NCBI GenBank assembly: GCA_021731205.1 | Contig: JAKFXV010000247.1 | Coordinates: 1 to 8,598 of the forward strand | Length of the DNA stretch: 8,598 nt | Direction: 5' to 3' | Source: Nocardioides sp. | GTDB taxonomy: Bacteria; Actinomycetota; Actinomycetes; Propionibacteriales; Nocardioidaceae | Shown: in pieces, positions 1 through 8,598 of the stretch | How the letters are laid out: every line of letters starts with the position of its first letter | Position numbering within the stretch: position 1 is the first letter of the stretch | Made by a program: the position numbers and the translations under genes | The notes under the pieces: generated by a model | Databases searched by the model: none | Seen by the model: the letters and a program-made list of their open reading frames with translations, nothing else | What the model was told of the DNA's origin: nothing

Positions 1-33
1 CCCGTGATCGACACCCCGGGTGTCGATCACGGG
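1..33. repeat. Perfect 16-bp inverted repeat with 1-base centre at the window edge
   Basis: Bases 1-16 are the exact reverse complement of bases 18-33, with base 17 as the centre. The right arm reads in frame into the response-regulator winged helix (V-S-I-T-G-V-D-I-R-L). The left arm puts a TGA at 5-7 in that same frame and encodes nothing recognisable there. The repeat starts exactly at base 1. The simplest reading is a fold-back, either an assembly end or an amplification chimera, in which the true upstream sequence was replaced by a mirror of the gene's own sequence. A genuine hairpin or operator is possible but would not explain the missing receiver domain. Confidence 0.8.
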
Positions 34-280
34 GGTCGACATCCGGCTCACCCCGACCGAGTTCGATCTCCTGCGTGCTCTAGCGCGAGTGCCCGGTCAG
101 GTGGTCTCCCGGGAGGAGCTGCTGGCCGACGTGTGGGACTGGCCTGACGCCTCAGGCACCCGCACGGTGGACAGTCATGTGAAGGCGCTGCGCGCGAAGA
201 TCGGTGGCGCCCGGGTGCGCACCGCTCACGGCGTGGGCTACGCCCTGGAAGATCCGGCGTCCGGTGGTGCGCTCGAGTGA
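20..280 (+). CDS. OmpR/PhoB-type response regulator, C-terminal DNA-binding domain (5' truncated)
   Basis: This is the winged-helix effector domain of a two-component response regulator, which binds promoter DNA when the missing N-terminal receiver domain is phosphorylated. The visible 86 residues show the family's landmarks in order: RLTPTEFDLLRAL (first helix), GQVVSREELLADVWD (positioning helix), RTVDSHVKALRAKIG (recognition helix) and RTAHGVGYAL (wing hairpin). The domain is complete to its natural C-terminus. The receiver domain, roughly the first 120 residues, lies outside the window or was lost at the edge repeat; the GTG at 20 is only the first in-frame start-like codon and is probably not the real start. 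The stop codon overlaps the kinase start as GTGA at 277-280, so this is the kinase's cognate partner. The regulated genes cannot be told from the sequence. Confidence 0.88.
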   Translation: MSITGVDIRLTPTEFDLLRALARVPGQVVSREELLADVWDWPDASGTRTVDSHVKALRAKIGGARVRTAHGVGYALEDPASGGALE

Positions 281-2826
281 GCGAACCGACCACCGAGCCG
301 CTCGCGTCGATCACCTCGATCAAGGTCAAGCTCGGCCTGTTGGTGGCGGTCAGCGTTGCCGTGGCGGCGATAGTCGCCACGTTGGGGGCTCGCGGCGGGG
401 TGCCCGCCCTGCTCGGCATTCCCGTCACCATTGCGCTCGCGCTGGGCGTGACCCAGTTGCTTGCCGTGGGCATGACCTCCCCGCTGCGTGAGATGACCAA
501 GGCCGCTCGAGCGATGGCGGCCGGTGACTACTCCGGACGCATTCAGACCGGCTCGCGTGACGAGATCGGCGACCTGGCCGCGGCCTTCAACGTGATGGCC
601 TTCGACCTCGCGGAAGTGGACCGGGAGCGTCGCGACCTGGTGGCCAATGTCTCGCACGAGCTGCGCACCCCGCTGACGGCCCTCAGTGCCCGACTGGAGA
701 ACCTCGCCGACGGTGTGGAGGCCGTGACGCCTGCCGCGTTGGCCGAGACGGTCGATCAGTCGCGCCGACTCTCGGTCCTGGTGTCCGACCTCCTCGACCT
801 GTCGCGGCTCGATGCCGGGCTGACCGAGCTGAACACCTCGTCGATCCAGGTCAGCGAGTTCTTGGCCTCGGTCGTGGCTGACGTTGCCGCCATGGGCCGC
901 CTGGTCAGCGTGGAGGTAGACGTATCGAACGGGCTGAAGGTCGACGGCGATCCCGTGCGCTTGCGCCAACTGGCCACCAACCTGGTCGTCAATGCGGTGC
1001 GGCACTCACCGGATGGCGGAACGGTGAGGGTGAGCGCACGGTTACTCGAGACGCCCGAGGGAGGCCGAGGCGCCTGGGCCCTTGAAATCAGCGATCAAGG
1101 CCCGGGCATTGCCGTGGAGGACCGAGAACGTGTCTTCGAACGTTTCGGAACCCTGGCCGGACACGTCGGAGGAGGGACCGGGCTCGGCCTGGCGATCGCG
1201 CGTTGGGTGGCGACCCTCCACGGAGGGACCGTGCGGTTCGTCGATCCCCTCGAGTCCTCGGGCGACCCAGCCGGCGCGCGGGTCCGGGTGGAACTACCGC
1301 TGCGTCCGCCACCACCGTCCTTCACCGCGACGCCGGTGGTCGAACCCACGCCGTCCACCCTCGTCAGCGTCGCGGGGAAGCAACCCACCAGCAGTTTCCC
1401 CGACCTGTGGGGCAGTTTCTGGCCGCAACGCGACACGACCCCGCGACGGGACCTGCTGTTGGCCGCCGGGACCGCCGGTGTACTGGCGGCGGCGTTGATC
1501 CCCTTCCACCGCATTGGTCTGGGGCTCTGGGTCGTCGTGCTGGTCTCGGGTGGGATCGTCTTGTCTGCCTCACCGCACCGCGGCTCGCGCGAAACCCAAG
1601 CGGCAGCGGGCCTCGCGGCTCTGTTGGCAACGGTCGCGGTGGTTCGTGAGGCCGAGTGGATCGTCGTGCTGTGCCTGCTGGCGGGGGCCTTGGTGATGAC
1701 CGTGAGCCTGACGCAGGCGCGCACCGTGTCCGGATTCGTGCTCTCGGCGATCTGCTGGCCATTGGCGGCCCTGCGGGGGTTGCCCTGGCTCGGCGACTCG
1801 CTCAATGCGTTGGGAGGGCGCAATCGCGTCGCTCCGCTGGTGCGCACTGCGGTGTTGTCGGTGCTGGCTGCGGGTGTCTTCGGATTGTTGTTCGCCTCCG
1901 CCGATCCGGTCCTTGCGGCGTGGGTCCGCCGGGTGCTGCCCGACTGGAGCTTTACCCGTCTGGTGTTGCGGGCATTCATCGCCGTCGCCGTCGGCGGGGC
2001 GGTGCTGGCCGCGTCATACCTTGCCCTGAACCCGCCACGGGTCACCACCGATGGCGCTGCGGCTCGCACAACTGGGCGTCGGTACGAGTGGCTGGCCCCA
2101 GTGGGGTTGGTCAACGTGGTGTTTCTCGCCTTCCTGCTCGCACAGGCGACCGTCATCTTCGGCGGGCACGACTACCTGCGACGAACCACCGGTCTGACGT
2201 ACGCCGAGTACGTGCACCAGGGGTTCGGCCAGCTGACGGTCGCCACGGCGCTCACCCTCGTGGTCGTGTGGGCTGCTGCCCGTAAGGCGGACCGTGAGGA
2301 CGCTGCAGAACGTCTCTGGCTGCGCGCCTCGCTCGGGCTGTTGTGTGTGTCGACGCTCGTCGTCGTGGCGTCGGCGATGTACCGGATGGCGTTGTACCAA
2401 CAGGCCTATGGATACACGCGGTTGCGGTTGCTGGTCGACGTCTTCGAAGGTTGGCTGGGATTCGTCGTGCTGACCGTGCTCGTGGCGGGGGTGAGCTTGC
2501 GCGGGGCGCTCCTGCCGAGGATCGCGCTGTACAGCGGAGCGTGCGCCCTTGCGGGCTTGGCGTTGAGCAACCCAGATGCCTTCATCGCCCGAGAGAACAT
2601 CGGGCGCTACCAGCAGACCGAGCGCATCGACTGGTACTACCTGGACTCGCTTTCAGCTGACGCACTGCCTGTGCTCGCGCAACTTCCCGAAGCGGATCTG
2701 CGGTGCCTGGCGCCACCCTTGGAACCAGAGGGCCGAAGCGTTTGGGGCTGGACCTGGGGCTACGAGCGGGCCCGTGGCCTGGAGATCGACGCGCCGTCGG
2801 CGATATCGGTTCGCGACTGCACGTAG
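277..2826 (+). CDS. Sensor histidine kinase fused to a DUF4153/DUF4173-like multipass membrane domain
   Basis: This 849-residue membrane protein senses an unknown signal and should phosphorylate the regulator encoded just upstream. Two helices (about 19-37 and 44-66) are joined by a loop of only a few residues, so there is no extracytoplasmic sensor domain. A HAMP segment follows (about 65-118), then the H-box NVSHELRTPL with the phospho-acceptor His127, the N-box with Asn239 (NLVVNAVRHSPDGG), the G1 box DQGPGI at 273 and the G2 box GGGTGLGLAIA at 298. The kinase core ends near 345. A Pro-rich linker leads to about 12 further hydrophobic helices (393-765). These carry TYAEYVHQGFGQL at 641, YGYTRLRL at 711 and a tail with RENIGRY and RIDWYYLDSLSADALPVL, which resemble DUF4153/DUF4173 proteins of unknown function. 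The reading frame runs unbroken across the junction. The start is GTG inside the regulator's stop with only a weak Shine-Dalgarno match, implying translational coupling. The kinase call is firm; the DUF assignment is from memory of family motifs. Confidence 0.9.
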   Translation: MSEPTTEPLASITSIKVKLGLLVAVSVAVAAIVATLGARGGVPALLGIPVTIALALGVTQLLAVGMTSPLREMTKAARAMAAGDYSGRIQTGSRDEIGDLAAAFNVMAFDLAEVDRERRDLVANVSHELRTPLTALSARLENLADGVEAVTPAALAETVDQSRRLSVLVSDLLDLSRLDAGLTELNTSSIQVSEFLASVVADVAAMGRLVSVEVDVSNGLKVDGDPVRLRQLATNLVVNAVRHSPDGGTVRVSARLLETPEGGRGAWALEISDQGPGIAVEDRERVFERFGTLAGHVGGGTGLGLAIARWVATLHGGTVRFVDPLESSGDPAGARVRVELPLRPPPPSFTATPVVEPTPSTLVSVAGKQPTSSFPDLWGSFWPQRDTTPRRDLLLAAGTAGVLAAALIPFHRIGLGLWVVVLVSGGIVLSASPHRGSRETQAAAGLAALLATVAVVREAEWIVVLCLLAGALVMTVSLTQARTVSGFVLSAICWPLAALRGLPWLGDSLNALGGRNRVAPLVRTAVLSVLAAGVFGLLFASADPVLAAWVRRVLPDWSFTRLVLRAFIAVAVGGAVLAASYLALNPPRVTTDGAAARTTGRRYEWLAPVGLVNVVFLAFLLAQATVIFGGHDYLRRTTGLTYAEYVHQGFGQLTVATALTLVVVWAAARKADREDAAERLWLRASLGLLCVSTLVVVASAMYRMALYQQAYGYTRLRLLVDVFEGWLGFVVLTVLVAGVSLRGALLPRIALYSGACALAGLALSNPDAFIARENIGRYQQTERIDWYYLDSLSADALPVLAQLPEADLRCLAPPLEPEGRSVWGWTWGYERARGLEIDAPSAISVRDCT

Positions 2827-2834
2827 GCACTTCC

Positions 2835-2840
2835 TACACT
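2835..2840 (+). promoter_or_regulatory. Possible -10 element (TACACT) for pheS-pheT
   Basis: TACACT fits the actinobacterial TAnnnT pattern and lies in the 59-base gap between the kinase gene and pheS, giving a leader of roughly 40 bases. The -35 region is poor: TTCGCG at 2810-2815 with a 19-bp spacer is the best seen. The gap is too short for a T-box, and no leader peptide or attenuator was found. Read-through from the kinase gene is an alternative. Confidence 0.25.
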
Positions 2841-2885
2841 TGGGCCGCACCGCACCCCACAAACCGGAAGGTTGCGTCCGTATCC

Positions 2886-3989
2886 ATGTCTGGCCCCAAC
2901 AGCGAGTACGACCCGGTCCAGGTCTCCGGCCTCAGCGCCGAAGAGGTCGCAGACCTGGTCGAGCTGGCGAAGGCCGCGATCGGGGCGGCAACCGATCTGG
3001 ACGAGCTCAAGGCGGCGCGACTGGCCCATGCGGGCGATCGCTCTCCGCTTGCCCTCGCTAACCGTGAGATCGGCGCCCTGCCGCCCCAGGCACGCAAGGA
3101 CGCCGGCCAGCGTCTCGGGCAGGCTCGGGCACAGGTGGCGCAGGCGCTGAGCGTGCGTCAGGCGACACTCGAGATGGAGCAGGAGGAGCGAATCCTCGCC
3201 GAAGAACGCGTCGACATGACACTGCCCGTGCAGCGATCGTCGTACGGATCCAGGCACCCGGTCACGACCGGCTCGGAGCTCATCGCGGACGTGTTCATCG
3301 CTATGGGCTGGGAGGTGGCCGAAGGCCCGGTGGTCGAGGCCGAGTGGCTCAACTTCGACGCGCTCAACCTAGGTCCGGATCATCCGGCACGCACGATGCA
3401 GGACACGTTCTGGGTCGATCCGGTGGAGCACGCGATCGTCCTCCGCACGCACACGTCGCCGGTCCAGGCGCGCACCATGCTCACCCGGACCCCGCCGATC
3501 TACGTCGTCTGCCCGGGGCGGGTCTTCCGCACCGACGAGTACGACGCCACCCACTCGCCGATGTTCCATCAGGTGGAAGGTCTGGTCGTCGACCGGGGGA
3601 TCACGATGGCACACCTGAAGGGATCTCTGGATCACTTCGCGACGGCGATGTTCGGTGCGGGTATCGACACCCGGTTCCGGCCGTCGTACTTCCCGTTCAC
3701 CGAGCCCAGCGCCGAGGTGGACCTGCGCTGCTTCGTGTGTCGGGGGGAGGAGCCGGCCGTGGCGACGTGCCGGACCTGTCGTGGCGAAGGCTGGATCGAG
3801 TGGGGCGGCTGCGGTGTCGTCAATCCGCGAGTGCTCGTCGCCTGTGGGGTCGACCCCGAGATCTACACCGGATTCGCGTTCGGCATGGGAATCGATCGCA
3901 CCTTGATGTTCCGGCACGGCATCGCCGACCTGCGCGACCTCTTCGACGGTGACATTCGATTCTCCGCCGCTTTCGGAAGTGAGCTCTGA
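2886..3989 (+). CDS. pheS: Phenylalanyl-tRNA synthetase alpha subunit
   Basis: This is the catalytic alpha subunit of the cytoplasmic (alpha-beta)2 enzyme that activates phenylalanine with ATP and charges tRNA-Phe. The 367 residues begin with the N-terminal helical arm (coiled-coil-like, about 15-105). The class II core follows: motif 1 around HPVTTGSELIADVFIAMGWE, motif 2 around VCPGRVFRTDEYDATHSPMFHQVEG, the substrate-site stretch FRPSYFPFTEPSAEVDL and motif 3 GFAFGMGIDRTLMFRHGI. Before motif 3 lies a Cys4 insertion (C282-x2-C285-x9-C295-x2-C298) leading into GWIEWGGCG, probably a zinc knuckle, as in some other actinobacterial PheS proteins. The ATG at 2886 was chosen because the protein then starts like its relatives; the longer frame back to 2703 runs inside the kinase gene. 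The nearest Shine-Dalgarno-like run, GGAAGG at 2866-2871, is rather far (14 bases). The stop overlaps the pheT start by one base (TGATG). Confidence 0.97.
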   Translation: MSGPNSEYDPVQVSGLSAEEVADLVELAKAAIGAATDLDELKAARLAHAGDRSPLALANREIGALPPQARKDAGQRLGQARAQVAQALSVRQATLEMEQEERILAEERVDMTLPVQRSSYGSRHPVTTGSELIADVFIAMGWEVAEGPVVEAEWLNFDALNLGPDHPARTMQDTFWVDPVEHAIVLRTHTSPVQARTMLTRTPPIYVVCPGRVFRTDEYDATHSPMFHQVEGLVVDRGITMAHLKGSLDHFATAMFGAGIDTRFRPSYFPFTEPSAEVDLRCFVCRGEEPAVATCRTCRGEGWIEWGGCGVVNPRVLVACGVDPEIYTGFAFGMGIDRTLMFRHGIADLRDLFDGDIRFSAAFGSEL

Positions 3990-6487
3990 TGCGCGTTCCG
4001 CTGTCCTGGCTGCGGGAGTACGTCGAGCTTCCGGACGCGATCAGCGCCGAGCAGTTGGCAGCCGAACTCACCGCCCTGGGCCTCAAGCTCGAGGCGCTCG
4101 AACACGTCGGTTCGGACATGCGAGGCCCGCTGGTCGTGGGTCGAGTGCTGACGGTGCAGCCCGAGGCGCAATCCAATGGCAAGACAATCAACTGGTGCAC
4201 CGTCGACGTGGCCGACGCCAATGGCAGCGGTGAGCCGCAGGGCATCGTGTGCGGTGCCCACAACTTCGCACCCGGTGACCTGGTGGTGGTGGTTCTGCCG
4301 GGTGGGGCCCTCCCCGGACCGGTCGAGATCTCCGAGCGCAAGACCTATGGGCACGTCTCCGCGGGCATGATCTGCTCGGCACGGGAGCTCGGGCTGGGCG
4401 ACGACCACACTGGGATCATCGTGCTCCCCCCGGATTCAGCGGCCCCCGGCGACGACGCTTTCGCACTGTTGGGGTTGCGCGACGTGGTCATCGAGTTCGA
4501 GATCAACCCCGACCGGGCCTACGCGCTGTCGTTGCGCGGCGTGGCCCGCGAGGCCAGCCTCGCCGCCGCCCGCCGGGGTCTGGTTGCGGCGTTCACCGAT
4601 CCTGCGGCCCGGGCCACCCCGACTCCCAACGACGCCGGATATCCCGTCGCGGTCGAGGACAGCGCCTCGTGTCCGGTGTTCGTGACGCGCGGCGTGAGTG
4701 GGTTCGACGCTGGGGCGCCGACCCCACCCTGGCTGGCGCGCCGGATCCAGCTCGCGGGGATGCGGCCGATCTCGCTGGCCGTCGACATCACCAACTACGT
4801 CATGCTGGAGCTCGGTCAGCCGATTCACGGGTACGACGCCGACACGCTGCTGGGACCGCTTCGCGTCCGCCGGGCAGCTGCAGGTGAACGCCTCACGACC
4901 CTCGACGGTGTCGAGCGTGACCTCGGCCCGGACGACCTGCTCATCGCCGACGACTCGGGGCCGATCGGTCTGGCCGGTGTCATGGGCGGGGCCACGACGG
5001 AGCTCAGCGCCACCACGACCCGCATCGTGATCGAGGCAGCCCACTTCGATCCGGCGACGATCTTCCGTGGTCAGCGCAGGCACAAGCTTCCGTCGGAGGC
5101 ATCTCGGCGGTTCGAGCGGGGAGTCGACCCGACCATTCCCGAGGCAGCGGCAGACCGGGTGGCCGAACTGCTGGTGCGCTACGGCGGCGGCACGGTCGAG
5201 CCGGGCGTGACCAAGGTCGGCGCCGCGGCTGGTCGTCGTACGGTCTCGATGGCAGCCGACCTGCCCGGACGAGTCACCGGGATGGAGATCTCCGTGGCCA
5301 CGACGCTGGCGAACCTGCGGGCGGTCGGCTGCGAGGTGGAGGCTGCCGGGTCCGCGCTGTCGGTGACGGTGCCACCGTGGCGTCCCGATATCGACGCACC
5401 CTTCGACCTCGTGGAGGAGGTCGCCCGCATCGTCGGCTACGAGCAGGTGCCCTCGGTGCTTCCGCCTGCGCCCCCGGGGAACGGGTTGAGCCGTTCGGGT
5501 CGGCTTCGTCGCCGGGTCGGTCGGACCCTCGCCGCCGAAGGCTTGGTCGAGGTGATCAGCTTCCCGTTTATCGGTTCGGCCGCGCTCGACGCCCTCGGCT
5601 TGCCCGACGACGACTCCCGCAGGGCACTGGTGCGACTTGCCAACCCGCTGTCCAGCGAAGAACCCGCCTTGACATCGACCTTGTTGCCCGGACTGCTACG
5701 TGCCGCAGCACGCAACCTCGGGAGGGGCGCATCAGGTGTGGCCCTGTTCGAGTCGGCCACCGTGACGCTTCCCCGAGGATCCGGCGCCGCGCCCATCTAT
5801 GGCGTCGACCGCAGACCCACGGCCACGGAGTTGGCGGCGCTCGATGCGGCCCTGCCGGACCAACCGGAGCATCTGGGTGTCGTGGTCGCGGGGGAGCGTG
5901 AGCGTTCGGGATGGTGGGGGCCTGGACGGACCGGCGACTGGACCGACGTCCTGGCCGCGATCCAGGCGGTCGCGCGAGCACTCGGCGTGGACATCCGCGC
6001 TCACGGGGCACAGCGCGCGCCCTGGCATCCCGGACGCTGTGCCGAGCTCAGGGCAGGGGATCGGGTCATCGGCCACGCGGGTGAGCTGCACCCCGCCGTC
6101 TGCGCTGCCCATGGACTGCCCGCTCGCGCGGCTGCGGCCGAAGTGCACCTGGGGGCGTTGCTCGGACTCGCCGCGGACATCGTGCCGGGACCGACCCTCT
6201 CCGCCTTCCCTGTCGCTAAGGAGGATGTTGCACTCGTTGTCGACGAGTCCGTGGCTGCCGCCGACGTGGAGGCAGCCTTGCGCGCAGGTGCGGGGGAGTT
6301 GCTCGAGTCAATTGCCCTCTTCGACATCTACACCGGCGACCAGCTCCCCGTCGGCAAGAAGTCGCTGGCGTTCGCGCTCCGATTTCGCGCTGCCGATCGG
6401 ACTCTCGCCGAGGGCGAGGCGGGCCACGCTCGCGATGCCGCGGTCGCAGCGGCCGCAGCGAGCTGTGGCGCCGTCCAACGCAGGTGA
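3989..6487 (+). CDS. pheT: Phenylalanyl-tRNA synthetase beta subunit
   Basis: This is the large beta subunit of phenylalanyl-tRNA synthetase, which binds tRNA-Phe and hydrolyses mischarged Tyr-tRNA. The 832 residues show the usual bacterial domain order. An N-terminal MRVPLSWLREYV is followed by the OB-fold tRNA-binding domain (about 40-150, with IVCGAHNFAPGDLVVVVLPG). Next come the B3/4 editing domain (about 219-385, with MRPISLAVDITNYVMLELGQPIHGYD and SEASRRFERGVD), the B5 domain (about 415-485, with WRPDIDAPFDLVEEVARIVGY) and the catalytic-like core (about 500-715). The C-terminal anticodon-binding FDX-ACB domain runs from 738 to the end (SAFPVAKEDVALVVDE, LFDIYTGDQLPVGKKSLAFALRF). Length is normal for the family and no frameshift is visible. 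GGAAG at 3975-3979, nine bases before the ATG, is the ribosome binding site and lies inside pheS, so the subunits are translationally coupled. Confidence 0.97.
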   Translation: MRVPLSWLREYVELPDAISAEQLAAELTALGLKLEALEHVGSDMRGPLVVGRVLTVQPEAQSNGKTINWCTVDVADANGSGEPQGIVCGAHNFAPGDLVVVVLPGGALPGPVEISERKTYGHVSAGMICSARELGLGDDHTGIIVLPPDSAAPGDDAFALLGLRDVVIEFEINPDRAYALSLRGVAREASLAAARRGLVAAFTDPAARATPTPNDAGYPVAVEDSASCPVFVTRGVSGFDAGAPTPPWLARRIQLAGMRPISLAVDITNYVMLELGQPIHGYDADTLLGPLRVRRAAAGERLTTLDGVERDLGPDDLLIADDSGPIGLAGVMGGATTELSATTTRIVIEAAHFDPATIFRGQRRHKLPSEASRRFERGVDPTIPEAAADRVAELLVRYGGGTVEPGVTKVGAAAGRRTVSMAADLPGRVTGMEISVATTLANLRAVGCEVEAAGSALSVTVPPWRPDIDAPFDLVEEVARIVGYEQVPSVLPPAPPGNGLSRSGRLRRRVGRTLAAEGLVEVISFPFIGSAALDALGLPDDDSRRALVRLANPLSSEEPALTSTLLPGLLRAAARNLGRGASGVALFESATVTLPRGSGAAPIYGVDRRPTATELAALDAALPDQPEHLGVVVAGERERSGWWGPGRTGDWTDVLAAIQAVARALGVDIRAHGAQRAPWHPGRCAELRAGDRVIGHAGELHPAVCAAHGLPARAAAAEVHLGALLGLAADIVPGPTLSAFPVAKEDVALVVDESVAAADVEAALRAGAGELLESIALFDIYTGDQLPVGKKSLAFALRFRAADRTLAEGEAGHARDAAVAAAAASCGAVQRR

Positions 6488-8021
<1,534 letters not shown>

Positions 8022-8025
<4 letters not shown>

Positions 8026-8598
8026 GCGTGACGCATCCCTCGGGCTTCGTCGCGTCCGGGGTCGCTGCCGGGCTCAAGTCGACGGGGGCCAAGGACGTAG
8101 CCATGGTCGTCAACCAAGGTCCGCGTTTCGATTGTGCTGCGGTCTTCACGTCCAACCGCTGCCTGGCGAACCCGGTGCTCTGGAGCCGGGAGGCTGTTCG
8201 TGACGGCCAAGCGGCGGCCGTCGTGCTCAACTCCGGCGGAGCCAACTGCTACACCGGACCCGAGGGGTTCCAGACGACCCATGCCGTCGCCGAGCGGGCT
8301 GCCGAACTGCTGGGTATCGGTGCCATCGATGTCGTTGTCTGCTCTACCGGACTGATCGGCCTCGCGAACTTCAGGCCTGCCGTGCTTGCCGGGGTCGAAG
8401 CGGCACACGCGAGCCTGTCCGCGGCAGGGGGCCACGACGCGGCCAGGGCCATCATGACGACCGATACCGTGCCCAAGCAGGTGGTCGTGTCGGGTGCGGG
8501 ATGGTCGATCGGCGCGATGGCCAAGGGCGCGGGGATGCTGGCCCCGGCCTTGGCCACGATGCTGGTGGTCATCACCACCGATGCGGTTGTGGAGTCGG
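8022..8598 (+). CDS. argJ: Glutamate N-acetyltransferase (ornithine acetyltransferase), 3' truncated
   Basis: ArgJ moves the acetyl group from N-acetylornithine to glutamate, recycling it in the cyclic arginine pathway; some members also use acetyl-CoA to make N-acetylglutamate. The visible 192 residues are the N-terminal (alpha) part of a protein usually near 390-400 residues, and the window ends inside it. Seen are THPSGFVASGVAAGLK, the oxyanion-site region CSTGLIG (107-113), MTTDTVPK and the autocleavage motif KGAGMLAPALATMLVV. In that motif the Ala178-Thr179 bond should be cut, making Thr179 the nucleophile of the beta chain. The segment just after STGLIG reads LANFR where relatives usually have an ELLPM-like stretch, and VLNSGGANCYTG replaces the more common VLNSGNANAFTG-type motif; both are divergences but not breaks. 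The start is GTG overlapping the ACT gene stop (GTGA). Whether the enzyme is mono- or bifunctional cannot be read from this fragment. Confidence 0.95.

Noticed and set aside
1095..2156. Long open frame on the minus strand (353 codons) opposite the kinase gene
   Set aside because: The composition is Arg/Ala/Pro/Thr-rich without any recognisable motif, and it lies fully opposite a well-supported gene; this is expected from high-GC codon bias.
2823..2837. Small inverted repeat GTAGG/CCTAC across the kinase stop codon as a terminator
   Set aside because: The stem is only 5 bp, with no T-run; too weak, and it overlaps the possible pheS -10.
2703..2885. N-terminal extension of PheS by using an upstream in-frame start
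   Set aside because: The extension lies within the kinase gene and does not look like PheS; the ATG at 2886 gives a normal-length protein.
2827..2885. T-box riboswitch or phenylalanine leader-peptide attenuator upstream of pheS
   Set aside because: The gap is only 59 bases, with no T-box motif, no Phe-rich short frame and no terminator hairpin.

Overview
The window is about 8.6 kb of high-GC DNA. Codon use is strongly G/C-ending, GTG starts are common, and the gene order pheS-pheT-argC-...-argJ is typical of Actinomycetota. No rRNA, tRNA, mobile element or CRISPR array was seen. The taxon cannot be fixed further by reading alone; a Propionibacteriales-like or Streptomyces-like actinobacterium would fit. 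All genes lie on the + strand and the sequence is almost fully coding.

Left part (1-2826): the C-terminal winged-helix domain of an OmpR/PhoB-type response regulator, cut off at the window edge, followed by its sensor kinase, which starts inside the regulator's stop codon. The kinase is unusual. After a complete HAMP-HisKA-HATPase core it continues, through a proline-rich linker, into a second membrane domain of about 12 helices resembling DUF4153/DUF4173. The first 33 bases of the window form a perfect inverted repeat that puts a stop codon in the regulator frame. This looks like a fold-back or assembly artefact at a contig end rather than biology.

Middle (2886-6487): pheS and pheT, the two subunits of phenylalanyl-tRNA synthetase, with a 1-base TGATG overlap. 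PheS carries a four-cysteine insertion before motif 3.

Right part (6488-8598): the start of an arginine biosynthesis operon, comprising argC, a small ACT-domain protein and argJ (3' end outside the window). Successive genes overlap by GTGA. The short pheT-argC spacer contains an AT-rich island with three CATG-type repeats exactly 10 bp apart. They read as overlapping ARG boxes (ArgR operator half-sites TGYAT/ATGCA with 4-bp spacers) wrapped around a near-consensus -10 element (TATAGT) whose predicted start site falls on the argC ATG, so argC is probably leaderless and ArgR-controlled.

The most interesting item is the ACT protein between argC and argJ. It resembles the two-part ACT family that includes the animal arginine sensor CASTOR1, and it sits inside an arginine operon, which makes it a candidate bacterial arginine sensor or feedback subunit. 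This is inference from resemblance and context, not shown.
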